DNA of 61,934 nt from an uncultured Verrucomicrobiota bacterium (GTDB lineage: Bacteria; Verrucomicrobiota; Verrucomicrobiia; Limisphaerales; UBA9464): positions 1 through 61,934 of the forward strand of contig CAIWVP010000057.1 in the NCBI GenBank assembly GCA_903916195.1. Direction: 5' to 3'. Within the stretch, counting starts at the first letter, position 1, and the number at the start of each line of letters is the position of its first letter. The notes beneath the pieces are model-generated. The model was given only the letters and a program-made list of their open reading frames with translations. It made no database searches and had not been told where the DNA came from. Both the position numbers and the translations under genes were made by a program. Below, piece by piece: positions 53,804 through 61,601 of the stretch.

Positions 53804-54889
53804 CTAGCTCTTCAAGAAATCCTCCAGCGCCGTGCGGGTGATGCGCCACGCGGAGCCGATCTTCTTGCCCTTGAGCGAACCTTCGGCGAGCGACGCGAGC
53901 ACATCGGCCTCGGTCACGCCGAGCTTCTGCGCGACCTCGGCCGGCGAGAGCAGCTCTGGCAACGCGCCCGCGCCGCCACCGACAGGACCGGCCGCCGGGG
54001 CCGCCGCCTGCGTGCCCTGCGGCGCGCCGAGGATGCCACCGGGCTGGTTCATGAGCTGGCCGGCGAGGCCGAAGCCCATGGCGAGCTCGGCGGCGCTGCC
54101 GGCGGCGCCCGATCCGCCGCGGTCCTTGCCGAGGCTCTCGGCGAACTGGAGCTTCACGTAGTCGTTCAGGTTGCCGATCGCGGCCATGCTCGAACGCTTG
54201 TCGATGGCCTGCTCGACCTCGGGCGGAACGCTCACGTTCTCGACGATGAAGCTGCCGAGCTCGAGGCCGTACTTCGCCGCGAGGATCGGGTTCAGCACCG
54301 GCAACAGCGCATCGCCGAGCTCGGTGTAGCGCGTGGCGATGTCCAGGACCGGCACCTTGCTGGAAGCGAGCGCATCGGTGAACGCGCTGACCAACCGCGA
54401 CCGCATCGTGTCCTGGAACTCCTCCAACCGGAAATGCGCGTCGGTGCCGGCGACCTCCTTCAGGAAGGTCTTCACATCCACGACCTTGAAGTCGTACGTG
54501 CCGAAGGCCCGGGCGCGGACGATGCCGAAATCGGCATCGCGCAGCATGATCGGGTTGCTCGTGCCCCATTTGTTGCCGGTGAAGAGCCGGGTGTTGACGT
54601 AGTAGACGTCGGCCTTGAAAGGCGATTCGAAGCCGTATTTCCAGCCTTTGAGCGTGGACAGGACCGGGATGTTCTCGGTCACCAGGGTGTGCTTGCCCGG
54701 TCCGAAGGTGTCGCCGAACTGGCCGACGTACACGAACTGCGCCGCCTGGGACTCGCGGACGATGAGCTGCGCGCCGCGCTTGATCTCCTTGTCCAGGTCG
54801 GGGAACCGCCACGAGATCGTGTCGCGGGAATCGTCCTCCCACTGGATGATGTCCAGGAGTTGCGTCTTGAGGTAATCCATCAGGCCCAT
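53804..54889 (-). CDS. SPFH/YdjI-like protein with C-terminal helix-turn-helix
   Basis: This 361-residue protein starts MGLMDYLKTQLLDIIQWEDD, then SPFH core blocks (ISWRFPDLDKEIKRGAQLIV, RESQAAQFVYVGQFGDTFGP, GKHTLVTENIPVLSTLKGWK, FGIVRARAFGTYDFKVVDVK) close to Bacillus YdjI, the 'virion core' group. A Gly/Ala/Pro-rich linker spans about 270-315. The last ~50 residues, LLSPAEVAQKLGVTEADVLA through GSAWRITRTALEDFLKS, form an excisionase/MerR-type helix-turn-helix. SPFH proteins organise membrane microdomains; the DNA-binding-like tail is unusual. The start is supported by a clear Shine-Dalgarno sequence, rare in this window. It leads the SPFH-GST-zinc-ribbon module. Confidence 0.9.
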   Translation of the reverse strand: MGLMDYLKTQLLDIIQWEDDSRDTISWRFPDLDKEIKRGAQLIVRESQAAQFVYVGQFGDTFGPGKHTLVTENIPVLSTLKGWKYGFESPFKADVYYVNTRLFTGNKWGTSNPIMLRDADFGIVRARAFGTYDFKVVDVKTFLKEVAGTDAHFRLEEFQDTMRSRLVSAFTDALASSKVPVLDIATRYTELGDALLPVLNPILAAKYGLELGSFIVENVSVPPEVEQAIDKRSSMAAIGNLNDYVKLQFAESLGKDRGGSGAAGSAAELAMGFGLAGQLMNQPGGILGAPQGTQAAAPAAGPVGGGAGALPELLSPAEVAQKLGVTEADVLASLAEGSLKGKKIGSAWRITRTALEDFLKS

Positions 54890-54897
54890 AGGTCGTG

Positions 54898-54904
54898 TCC
54901 TTTC
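54898..54904 (-). promoter_or_regulatory. Shine-Dalgarno sequence of the SPFH gene
   Basis: On the minus strand GAAAGGA sits 8 bases before the ATG at 54889. This fixes the start against a second in-frame ATG nine bases later. It is the only clear ribosome-binding site I found at the starts inspected, so this mRNA may be translated strongly. Confidence 0.75.
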
Positions 54905-54972
54905 AGAGTGGTTGATCCGATTGCGGCGCGAGTTGTCGTCGTTGGCCGGCGGGAGCGATAGCGGAATGTCGG

Positions 54973-54993
54973 GCCGCCGATCCCATCGGCGGC
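54973..54993. repeat. Perfect inverted repeat, 9-base arms
   Basis: GCCGCCGAT (54973-54981), loop CCC, ATCGGCGGC (54985-54993). It lies in the leader of the SPFH gene, about 85 bases before its ATG and just after the terminator of the gene to its right. No T-tract follows on either strand, so it is not an intrinsic terminator. It could be an operator or an mRNA hairpin. Confidence 0.7.
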
Positions 54994-55011
54994 AAGCCAA
55001 AAACGACGGAC

Positions 55012-55040
55012 AAAAAAAGGCAGGCCCCGCAGGACCTGCC
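55012..55040 (-). terminator. Rho-independent terminator
   Basis: On the minus strand GGCAGG pairs with CCTGCC (55035-55040 with 55019-55024) around a GC-rich loop and is followed directly by seven Ts (55012-55018). It sits 26 bases after the stop of the secreted protein gene at 55067-55663 and separates it from the SPFH operon downstream. Confidence 0.8.
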
Positions 55041-55066
55041 GTTCGGAAGGAATCTTTGCGTCCGCA

Positions 55067-55663
55067 TCACTTCGCCGGAGCGGGAGCGGCGGCCGCGGCA
55101 GGCGCAGGCGCGGGTGCCGTCGGAGGCGCCACATCCACAGCGGGGGCCGGAGCCGGGGCCGGGGTGGTCTCCGGCGCCGCATGGGCTTTCTTCGCCTTCT
55201 TGGCCTTCTTCTTGGGCTTCGGTTCGTCGCTGCCGGCCTTGGTCGCGGCTTTGACGCCGAAGGAAGCCTTCACCACCACCTCGTCCTCGCTGGACTTCTC
55301 GACGCGTCCTTGGACGTGGTCGCCAGCCGCGATCAAGCTCAACGTCGCCGGTTTGCCGTCCTTCTCTAGGAGGCTGCGCGATCCCAACCCGATCACCCGA
55401 GGCTTGTCCTTGCCTTCGACGGTGAAGGTCATCGCGTTCTTGTCGACCGAGAGGACGGTGCCATGGAACGGGTACGGCTTGCCGGCCTTTTTGACCCCGT
55501 CGTCGTCGGGCTTGGCCTTCTCCGCTTTCGCGGCCTTATGGACTTTCGCCGCCTTGGGCGCAGGCGCGGCGCCGGCAGGTTTGGCGGCATCCTGTGCGAA
55601 TGCGCCCGGGAGGAGGGACAGGGCCGCCACGAGCGCGGCGAAGCGGGAGGACAAAGTTTTCAT
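55067..55663 (-). CDS. Exported Ala/Pro/Lys-rich protein with small beta domain
   Basis: This 198-residue protein has a signal peptide (MKTLSSRFAALVAALSLLPG AFA-type), then a Lys/Ala stretch, a compact region of about 75 residues (about 63-138) including FHGTVLSVDKNAMTFTVEGK and SRSLLEKDGKPATLSLIAAG that looks like an OB-type or beta-barrel domain, and a Lys-rich then Pro/Ala-rich tail. It recalls small secreted DUF5666-like domains, but I am not certain. It is followed by a strong terminator, so it is transcribed alone. No partner is obvious. Low-complexity tails suggest wall or surface association. Confidence 0.7.
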   Translation of the reverse strand: MKTLSSRFAALVAALSLLPGAFAQDAAKPAGAAPAPKAAKVHKAAKAEKAKPDDDGVKKAGKPYPFHGTVLSVDKNAMTFTVEGKDKPRVIGLGSRSLLEKDGKPATLSLIAAGDHVQGRVEKSSEDEVVVKASFGVKAATKAGSDEPKPKKKAKKAKKAHAAPETTPAPAPAPAVDVAPPTAPAPAPAAAAAPAPAK

Positions 55664-55800
55664 GGGAGGCGGTCAACGGACACCCAGCCGTCACGGAGAA
55701 CGCGGCCGATCGAACCTGGATCCCGATCTACTTTCGCCCGGTCTTGGTCCGCCCCCGAAACCGCGCCAAACGATACGGATGCGCTCAACGCCGATCCGAT

Positions 55801-55828
55801 GCTGAAAATGCACTGCTGAAAATGCACT
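55801..55828. repeat. Perfect tandem duplication of a 14-base unit at a start codon
   Basis: GCTGAAAATGCACT occurs at 55801-55814 and 55815-55828. Each copy contains an ATG; only the second (55822) is in frame with the downstream gene. The duplication changes spacing between any upstream signal and the used start. Confidence 0.9.
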
Positions 55829-56574
55829 TGCGCCTTAATTTTAGAATTCGTCAATGTAACTGCTTGAAAATACCACTTCGATTCTTTTGGGCGACCCTCC
55901 TGGTCGCTATGACCACGTCATTGAACCTGCTGGCACAGACCCGACCGACGGATACTCCCAGCGGTGATGGCGGACGCAAAGAATTGAAGGAAGCCGCTGC
56001 CACCCAGGAAGTGCAGCAGGAACTCGAATCGCCGGACGGCGTGGCCTTGCAGTTGTTGCCGGACGGTGGTTTCCGCCTCTACGGACGCGGCAGCGGCACC
56101 TACGATTTCAACGAGGCCGACGAGATCCGAGGAGCGAATCAAGACGCGACCCTCCGCGCCAAAGCCGCGATCGCCAAATTTCTCAAGGAGCGGATCCAGA
56201 GCGCGGATTCGATGAAAAACACCTCCGTGAAGATGAAGAAGCTCACCGCATCGAGTGGCGAAGCCCCCAAGGCTGAGATCACCAAGAACGACGTCCAGAC
56301 AAGGGTGGAACAAATCTCCTCGCGTGCCGACGAGGTGATGGCCGGACTCGTAATTATTTCCAGCACCAAGAAACCCATCGGGAATGGCGGCGAGATTCAA
56401 GTGACCATCGGATGGAGTTCCAAGACCCGAGGAACCGCCGAGGCCATCCGCGCCGGCAAACCGGTTCCCGGCGCCGGCAGTTCCGCCGGACAGGGGAAAG
56501 GCGGCACGAATGCCGTCGGAACTCTGACGGAAGAAAATCTTCCTCAAACAAAGCAGAACAAAACAGATTTTTAA
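55822..56574 (+). CDS. Exported protein, first member of a LPP20/FlgT-N-like trio
   Basis: This 250-residue protein has a signal region (about 15-38, LKIPLRFFWATLLVAMTTSL, then NLLAQ). The mature part holds SPDGVALQLLPDGGFRLYGR, TLRAKAAIAKFLKERIQSAD and GGEIQVTIGWSSKTRG. The AKAAIAKFLKE helix followed by polar strands resembles the core of the next two genes and the LPP20/FlgT-N pattern, in which Ala-rich helices lie beside a beta sheet. I know no function for it. The ATG at 55822 lies in the second copy of a 14-base duplication. The next gene starts 21 bases after its stop, and all three belong to one operon. Confidence 0.75.
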   Translation: MHLRLNFRIRQCNCLKIPLRFFWATLLVAMTTSLNLLAQTRPTDTPSGDGGRKELKEAAATQEVQQELESPDGVALQLLPDGGFRLYGRGSGTYDFNEADEIRGANQDATLRAKAAIAKFLKERIQSADSMKNTSVKMKKLTASSGEAPKAEITKNDVQTRVEQISSRADEVMAGLVIISSTKKPIGNGGEIQVTIGWSSKTRGTAEAIRAGKPVPGAGSSAGQGKGGTNAVGTLTEENLPQTKQNKTDF

Positions 56575-56595
56575 CCTTCTCGCCTGCACGAAGAC

Positions 56596-57144
56596 GTGAA
56601 CTCCAAGTTGAAGCTATTGGCCTTGGGTTTGGCTTGGCTAGGGTTCGCCGCGAGCGGATCCGCTCTCCGAGCTGCGGACAAGATCGATTTTCAGGGGCTC
56701 GCGGAATTCAGGACGCTGATCCTGACCAACGAAGCCCTCGCCCTTTCAGGCGTCGATGTCGTGACGCTGACCAACGGCAAGGCCTATCTGGTGTCCCTCG
56801 GCACGACGGCGAACCCTGCCAGGCAGGATCCGGGGGTGCAGGCAAAGCTGGATACCCGCAAAGTGGCCGAGGCCAAGGCCAGGAAAGCCGCGGCTGAATT
56901 TCTCGACGTGGAGGTCTCCACCGAAGAAAAGCTCACAGCGATGAGAAAAACAGAAACAGTCTCCACCCATGGAGCCTTGAAGAGCCAGACCACCAAACTG
57001 ATCAAGGTACGGGAGGAGATCATCACCCAAAAATCCCGGGTGGTTTTTTCCGGATCGAGAACGGTGGCCACTTGGTCGGGTGATGGAGGTGAAAGTTTTG
57101 TCGCCGTGGTCGCGTTTGAGCTGTCCGATAACAAATCGAAATGA
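56596..57144 (+). CDS. Exported protein, second member of the trio
   Basis: This 182-residue protein starts with a GTG codon, with signal peptide MNSKLKLLALGLAWLGFAAS. The mature part includes KVAEAKARKAAAEFLDVEVS, EEKLTAMRKTETVSTHGALK, KLIKVREEIITQKSRVVFSG and GGESFVAVVAFELSDN. The second half is colinear with the first trio member (AKAAIAKFLKE, VRxEI-type strand, VxIxW/VAFxLS end), so they are paralogues. The family is unknown to me beyond the LPP20/FlgT-N resemblance. Its stop overlaps the start of the third gene as ATGA, indicating translational coupling. Export to periplasm or surface is likely. Confidence 0.78.
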   Translation: MNSKLKLLALGLAWLGFAASGSALRAADKIDFQGLAEFRTLILTNEALALSGVDVVTLTNGKAYLVSLGTTANPARQDPGVQAKLDTRKVAEAKARKAAAEFLDVEVSTEEKLTAMRKTETVSTHGALKSQTTKLIKVREEIITQKSRVVFSGSRTVATWSGDGGESFVAVVAFELSDNKSK

Positions 57145-58412
57145 AACCGATCTTGGCACGCTTGATCTGCACCCTGTTGGTGATCAGTCTCTCCGAGGCA
57201 CAAGGCCAAGAACTCGTGGCGACGACCGCGCAGAAAGCGCCAAAGGGAGTGCCTGCCTTGCAGGAGGTGGAAGCCACCGGCACGGGAGCGACCGAGAACG
57301 AGGCTTTCAAGCAAGCGGTCGTGGACGCGGTCCGCCAAGTGGTGGGGACGTTGGTTTCCGCGGAGAACGTGGTCAAGAATGACCGCGTCATCAAAGATGA
57401 GGTCCTGACCTTGAGCAACGGATTCGTGGAAAATGTCCTGAACCAGGACAAATCCAGGATGGCCGACGGCACTTGGCAGGTGAAACTCAAGTGCACCGTC
57501 AGAAAGGGGCAGTTGTATGGCAAACTGCGCGGTGCGAACATCCGGACGATCAATTTCGAAGGGGACTCGATATTCGCGGACGTCGTCTCCCAGATCTCAT
57601 TGGAGAAGGAGGCGGCGGCCCTCTTGACCCGTGCGATGCTAGAATGGAACGGTAATCTATACGAGGCGGTCTCCATTTCTAGCAAACCCGAGATAGTCTC
57701 GAAGAGTGACGAGAGCGTCAAGATCCGGATGGCCTGCCGCGTCACATTGCGACGCACCGTTTATGAAAGCCAGTTTGTTCCAAGGCTCAAGAAGCTGTTC
57801 GATTCGCTCGCCATCGATAAATTCGCGGGAGTTCTGAATCGTGACCAAGAAAGAAATCTGCTCAGTGCAGAGAAGATGCCAATCCATATCAATGGTGCCG
57901 AGGAGGGCTATGTCTTTCCAAGCAAAACTATCGAATCTCTGAGGGATAGAACGAGAACAGAATGGCTCGGAGCTAATGGCGGGGTGTCCCTTGTTGTGTT
58001 CGCGGTTTTCCGGGAGTCCTCAGGGGCGTGTGTGCTCATCCGAAAATACAAGAACTGGCTACAGACCGGCACGAGGAAACTCGGATCGTTCTACATCACG
58101 CCCAGGTTTTCTTCAGGCAGTGCCAGCGAACCGGATTCAGACAGCCAATTTATAAATTTCGACGTGGAAATCCCGATCGAATCTCTCGCGAAGATAACCA
58201 AGATCGAGCTCCATGTGCATACGACACTCGATCGTCGATTGACATACAACAACCTTCCAACCGACGCGCCTGTTTTATTTGATGCCTCCAATGGTGGAGT
58301 CAAATTTATCCGCTTCAAACCAGGTGGTAAAGTCAAAGACGTGGGTGAGAAAAATTTCTATTATGTTCCCACGCTCCTGATGACCGATGATCAATTCCAA
58401 GGGGGCGAGTAA
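57141..58412 (+). CDS. Exported protein, third member of the trio, with FlgT-N-like domain
   Basis: This 423-residue protein has a signal peptide (about 1-23). Residues about 40-110 match the LPP20/FlgT N-terminal pattern: VEATGTGATENEAFKQAVVD, AVRQVVGTLVSAENVVKNDR, LTLSNGFVENVLN. A second domain (about 130-240) has FADVVSQISLEKEAAALLTR and VSKSDESVKIRMACRVTLRR. A third, C-terminal beta-rich part ends with FIRFKPGGKVKDVGEKNFYY. FlgT-like proteins help assemble the flagellar outer ring in Vibrio, and LPP20 is an outer-membrane lipoprotein; this protein need not do either. From about 57650 base composition falls well below the neighbours, so this end may have a different origin. Confidence 0.78.
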   Translation: MKPILARLICTLLVISLSEAQGQELVATTAQKAPKGVPALQEVEATGTGATENEAFKQAVVDAVRQVVGTLVSAENVVKNDRVIKDEVLTLSNGFVENVLNQDKSRMADGTWQVKLKCTVRKGQLYGKLRGANIRTINFEGDSIFADVVSQISLEKEAAALLTRAMLEWNGNLYEAVSISSKPEIVSKSDESVKIRMACRVTLRRTVYESQFVPRLKKLFDSLAIDKFAGVLNRDQERNLLSAEKMPIHINGAEEGYVFPSKTIESLRDRTRTEWLGANGGVSLVVFAVFRESSGACVLIRKYKNWLQTGTRKLGSFYITPRFSSGSASEPDSDSQFINFDVEIPIESLAKITKIELHVHTTLDRRLTYNNLPTDAPVLFDASNGGVKFIRFKPGGKVKDVGEKNFYYVPTLLMTDDQFQGGE

Positions 58413-58949
58413 AAGCGCAGATGAGACCGGCGACCCGAGCGCAGCACTCGCTTTGACCATGATTTGGGTTCGCCGACGTGCGAACGAAGACGCTGGACCG
58501 AGAGGGTCTGTTTGACCGCCGAAAGGGCTTTCACGAACTATCGGATCTTGGAAGAGCTGGGCGGAGATCACTGGCAGGCCGCCCCCCACCCTGTTTTCAT
58601 GGGCGTCCCTTTTCGTTCTGTGATCCTGGCCGTCGGGTGTTGCCAGTGAGACCCGAAGCCAGCCCTTTGCCAGGAAGACCGCCGATCTGCGCATCGAGTT
58701 CAGCAGCCCGGCCTTCATCGGCACACCCACGGTCCAAAGCCATGTGCTGGATGGCCTGCAGTTCGGCGCGTTGCCCCCCAACCCCGTAGCCGCCGAGGTG
58801 ACGAGGCGGAAGGCGGCATTCGCTTGGGACCGGCCCGTGCCGGAGCAACCCTCCGTCTCGTGATTCTCGGCGGGTACGTTTTGGATGTCCGATACTTTAT
58901 CGTTGGTCGTCGGGAAGCGGCGAGGCCACCTTGGGTCCGTCACATCGCT
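58413..58949. other. Decayed interval between the trio and the CobW-like gene
   Basis: No intact gene is seen in this 537-base stretch. Two stretches in different frames look protein-like but lack starts and are broken by stops: one near 58500-58650 (LTAERAFTNYRILEELGGDH) and one near 58624-58863. They may come from one frame-shifted ancestral gene. The last ~60 bases should carry the promoter of the GTPase gene. Confidence 0.5.
58624..58863 (+). pseudogene. Relic protein fragment, RAMP-like wording
   Basis: An open frame without a start codon runs from a stop at 58621-58623 to the TGA at 58861-58863. Its core, [20 protein letters not shown] followed by [11 protein letters not shown], resembles the N-terminal strand and loop of RAMP-fold proteins, for example Csf3-like or other CRISPR-associated subunits (LRIxFxxPxxxxxPxxLDxLL). 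No array, no other cas gene and no start are present. I rate it a fragment of uncertain identity. Confidence 0.3.
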
Positions 58950-59936
58950 ATGTCCCATCCGCCTGAACGTCTCCCTGTCATCCTGCTCACCGGGTTTCTC
59001 GGTGCCGGCAAGACGACGCTGCTGCTCCGCTGGCTCGCGGAATCGCCCGCCACCGGCAAGCGCCTCGGCGTCGTGATGAACGAGTTCGGCGCGGAGAGCG
59101 TGGACAGCCAACTCATCGGTCGGCCCGGCCTTCCCCTCTCGCAGGTCAGCGGCGGATGCGTCTGCTGCGCGTCGGACAACGAGCTGGGCAACGCCGTGAC
59201 CCGGCTCGTGAAGGACGGCGCGTGCGACTATCTCGTGGTGGAGACGAGCGGGCTGGCCGATCCGGACAACGTCATCGACGTGCTCACCGACCACGATCTG
59301 CTGCCCCAGGTGCGCTTGCAGGCCGTCGTCACCGTGGTGGATGCTCCTTGGTACGCGAAGCCGGGCAGTGGCGAAGGCGAACGCGTGCTGGCCCGGAAGC
59401 AGATCCAGTTCGCCCACGTGCTGTGCCTCTCCAAGTGCGACCGGCTCGGCGCGGACGACATCGCCCAAGTCGAGGCCGAGATGCACCGGCTGAACCCGCG
59501 TGCCCGGATCGTGAAACTGCCGTTCGGCCTGCCGGAACTCGGCGAGATCCTTGCCGGGCCCACCGCCGAAGCAGAACTTCGGGTCACGGCGGAGACGGAA
59601 GCGGAACAGGAACCGCACCTGCACCATTCCTATCAGAGCGTGACCTGGAGGTTCCCGGTGCCGGTCGAACGCTCGAAATTCGAGGCGTTCCTCAGCGGGT
59701 TGGACCCGCGACAGGTGGTCCGCGCCAAGGGCTTCGTCCGGTTCGTCCGCCAACCGGAGAAGCTCTTCATCTTCCAGTCGGTCTTCGGTCACCACTTCAT
59801 CGAGGAGTTCCCGGCGCGGCCCCATCCCGAGGCCGTCGCCGTGCTCATCGGGCCGCATCTCGACGCGGCGAAGGTCCATTCGCAGTTGCGTGCGCTGGTG
59901 TTCGCGGCGCAGCCGGCCGGGTTGAAGCTGGGTTGA
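58950..59936 (+). CDS. COG0523/CobW-family metal-chaperone GTPase
   Basis: This 328-residue G3E GTPase has the P-loop [18 protein letters not shown] at about 15-32, the metal-binding [14 protein letters not shown] with CVCC at 70-73, the Walker B/switch TSGLADPDN and a guanine-specificity [11 protein letters not shown]. The C-terminal CobW domain starts near 225 ([20 protein letters not shown]). Family members deliver zinc, cobalt or nickel to target enzymes or cofactors. No zur box, metal enzyme or cobalamin gene is near, so the metal is not known. The ATG at 58950 gives [20 protein letters not shown], matching family N-termini. The stop lies in a tandem duplication that repeats the last codons. 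Confidence 0.9.
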   Translation: MSHPPERLPVILLTGFLGAGKTTLLLRWLAESPATGKRLGVVMNEFGAESVDSQLIGRPGLPLSQVSGGCVCCASDNELGNAVTRLVKDGACDYLVVETSGLADPDNVIDVLTDHDLLPQVRLQAVVTVVDAPWYAKPGSGEGERVLARKQIQFAHVLCLSKCDRLGADDIAQVEAEMHRLNPRARIVKLPFGLPELGEILAGPTAEAELRVTAETEAEQEPHLHHSYQSVTWRFPVPVERSKFEAFLSGLDPRQVVRAKGFVRFVRQPEKLFIFQSVFGHHFIEEFPARPHPEAVAVLIGPHLDAAKVHSQLRALVFAAQPAGLKLG

Positions 59937-59942
59937 AGCTGG
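59921..59942. repeat. Tandem duplication of an 11-base unit at the CobW gene end
   Basis: GTTGAAGCTGG occurs at 59921-59931 and 59932-59942. The stop codon (59934-59936) is in the second copy. Slippage here alters the C-terminal residues (GLKLG) only. Confidence 0.9.
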
Positions 59943-59993
59943 GTTGACGCCCGGGCCGCGCGGGATGGGGCGCGCGGCGAAGCGGTCTTCCGC

Positions 59994-61601
59994 TCAATGC
60001 GCGAGTCCGCGGTCGGATTCGGGCAGCGGCTGTCCCTTGGTCTCCGGCGCGAACGGCAGCGCGATCAGGCCGATGAAGAACACCGCGCACATGGTGATGC
60101 CGGCATAGCGGAGCGGCTCCGCGTGGTCCTTGTACACCACGCCGGTGAGCAGCCCGAGCGTCGCCGGACCGGACGCGGCGACGAAACGGCCGACGTTGTA
60201 GCAGAAGCTCGTGCCGGTGCTGCGCAGGCGCGTCGGGAAGAGCTCCGGGAAGTAGATCGCGTAGCCACCGAAGAGCGCCAACTGGAAGAAGCCCATCACC
60301 GGGATCAGCCAGAACTGGCTGAAGTCGCGTAGGAACCAGAACACCGACGCGGTCGAGACCATCGCCGCGACCAGTGCGACGGCGAAGGCCGGCTTGCGGC
60401 CGAAGCGCTGCGCCACCAGGCCGAACGAGTAGATGCCGCAGAACGCTCCGATGTTCTGGATCATGGACGTGATGCCCGCCCAGAAAGTCAGCTTGCCCGG
60501 GATGAGGTGCTTGGCGACGCCCTCGGCGATGAATTTCTTCTCCAGCACCGAGCGCACGAGGTCGAAGCTGAAGAATCCGATTCCCCAGACGCCGATCACG
60601 CCCGACAACGCGAGCAGCAATCCGACCACGGCGCGCCGACGGTAGGTGGTGTCGCCACCACCGCCGAACACCGTCCAGATGCCCGCGCCGAGCGCGAGCA
60701 GCGCGAAGCCGCCGACCACGCCATGCTTCACGTACTTCCCTCCTTCGCCCGCGCCGGAGACGCCGAGGACCTGCTGCATCCACTCGATCGGGACGAGGAA
60801 CGCCACCAGGATCCCGACGACGAGGAGCAGGCCGGCGACGGTGGCCGGGACGCGCCAGTTCGGATTTCCGAAGAGCTCGCCGTAGTCGCCGAGCTTCTTG
60901 CGGTCCTTCGCCTCGCGGACGGTCTTCTGCCACGCCTCGGGCTCTTTGAGGTTGCGCCGGACGAAGACCACGAGGATCGCTGGGACCGCGCCGACCACGA
61001 ACATCCAACGCCACGCGGCCCAGCCTCCGAGCTTGCCCAGCACCCCGGTCTCCTCCATCTGGCCCAGCGCCATGCTGATGAGCGCGGCGGCGATGTTGCC
61101 GACCGTCGACAACGCCTGGAGGAGGCTCAGGGCGTAAGGACGCGCACGCTCCGGCATCACCTCCGCGACGAGCGCCACGCCCACCGCGAACTCGCCTCCG
61201 ACGCCGAGGCCGGTGAGGAAACGGAACAGCGCGAAATCCCAGAACTGGTGCGCGAACGCGCTGAGCCCGGTGCAGCCGGAGTAGAGCAGGATGGTGACGA
61301 GCATCGTCTTCGCCCGGCCCCAGCGGTCGCCGAGCACGCCGAACACCAATCCGCCGGAGGCCCAACCGAGCAGGAAGATCGCGGTGGCGTAGGCTCCCGC
61401 TGCCTGGAACTCCGCCGGCGTCGCAGGACGTCCGTACGCGTGGGAGAGCAGCTCCTTCATCGCCGGCACGCGGGCGAGGTTGAAGAGCTGTTGGTCCATG
61501 CAGTCGAGCAACCAACCGAGGGAAGCGACGACCAGCACGAACCATTGGTAACGGTTGAGCAGGCGCCACCAAGCGTGACCGGGATCGTTCGTGGAACTCA
61601 T
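59994..61601 (-). CDS. Major facilitator superfamily transporter, sugar/organic acid type
   Basis: This is a 535-residue transporter with 12 or more transmembrane helices. Family signatures include the loop between helices 2 and 3, GVLGDRWGRAKTMLVTILLY (G-x-L-x-D-R-x-GRR type), and ALFRFLTGLGVGGEFAVGVA. A second copy of the loop, GLVAQRFGRKPAFAVALVAA, starts the C-terminal half. The order resembles sialate, aromatic-acid or metabolite:H+ symporters. An inserted segment between the halves (about 240-345) holds two extra hydrophobic stretches. The ATG at 61599-61601 gives the expected cytoplasmic N-terminus; a longer frame upstream goes into AT-rich sequence. The substrate is not known; no catabolic genes are adjacent. 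Confidence 0.88.
   Translation of the reverse strand: MSSTNDPGHAWWRLLNRYQWFVLVVASLGWLLDCMDQQLFNLARVPAMKELLSHAYGRPATPAEFQAAGAYATAIFLLGWASGGLVFGVLGDRWGRAKTMLVTILLYSGCTGLSAFAHQFWDFALFRFLTGLGVGGEFAVGVALVAEVMPERARPYALSLLQALSTVGNIAAALISMALGQMEETGVLGKLGGWAAWRWMFVVGAVPAILVVFVRRNLKEPEAWQKTVREAKDRKKLGDYGELFGNPNWRVPATVAGLLLVVGILVAFLVPIEWMQQVLGVSGAGEGGKYVKHGVVGGFALLALGAGIWTVFGGGGDTTYRRRAVVGLLLALSGVIGVWGIGFFSFDLVRSVLEKKFIAEGVAKHLIPGKLTFWAGITSMIQNIGAFCGIYSFGLVAQRFGRKPAFAVALVAAMVSTASVFWFLRDFSQFWLIPVMGFFQLALFGGYAIYFPELFPTRLRSTGTSFCYNVGRFVAASGPATLGLLTGVVYKDHAEPLRYAGITMCAVFFIGLIALPFAPETKGQPLPESDRGLAH

Noticed and set aside
58464-58649. 61-codon plus-strand frame as a gene
   Set aside because: It has no family resemblance as a whole and ends in a stop right where protein-like text continues in another frame.
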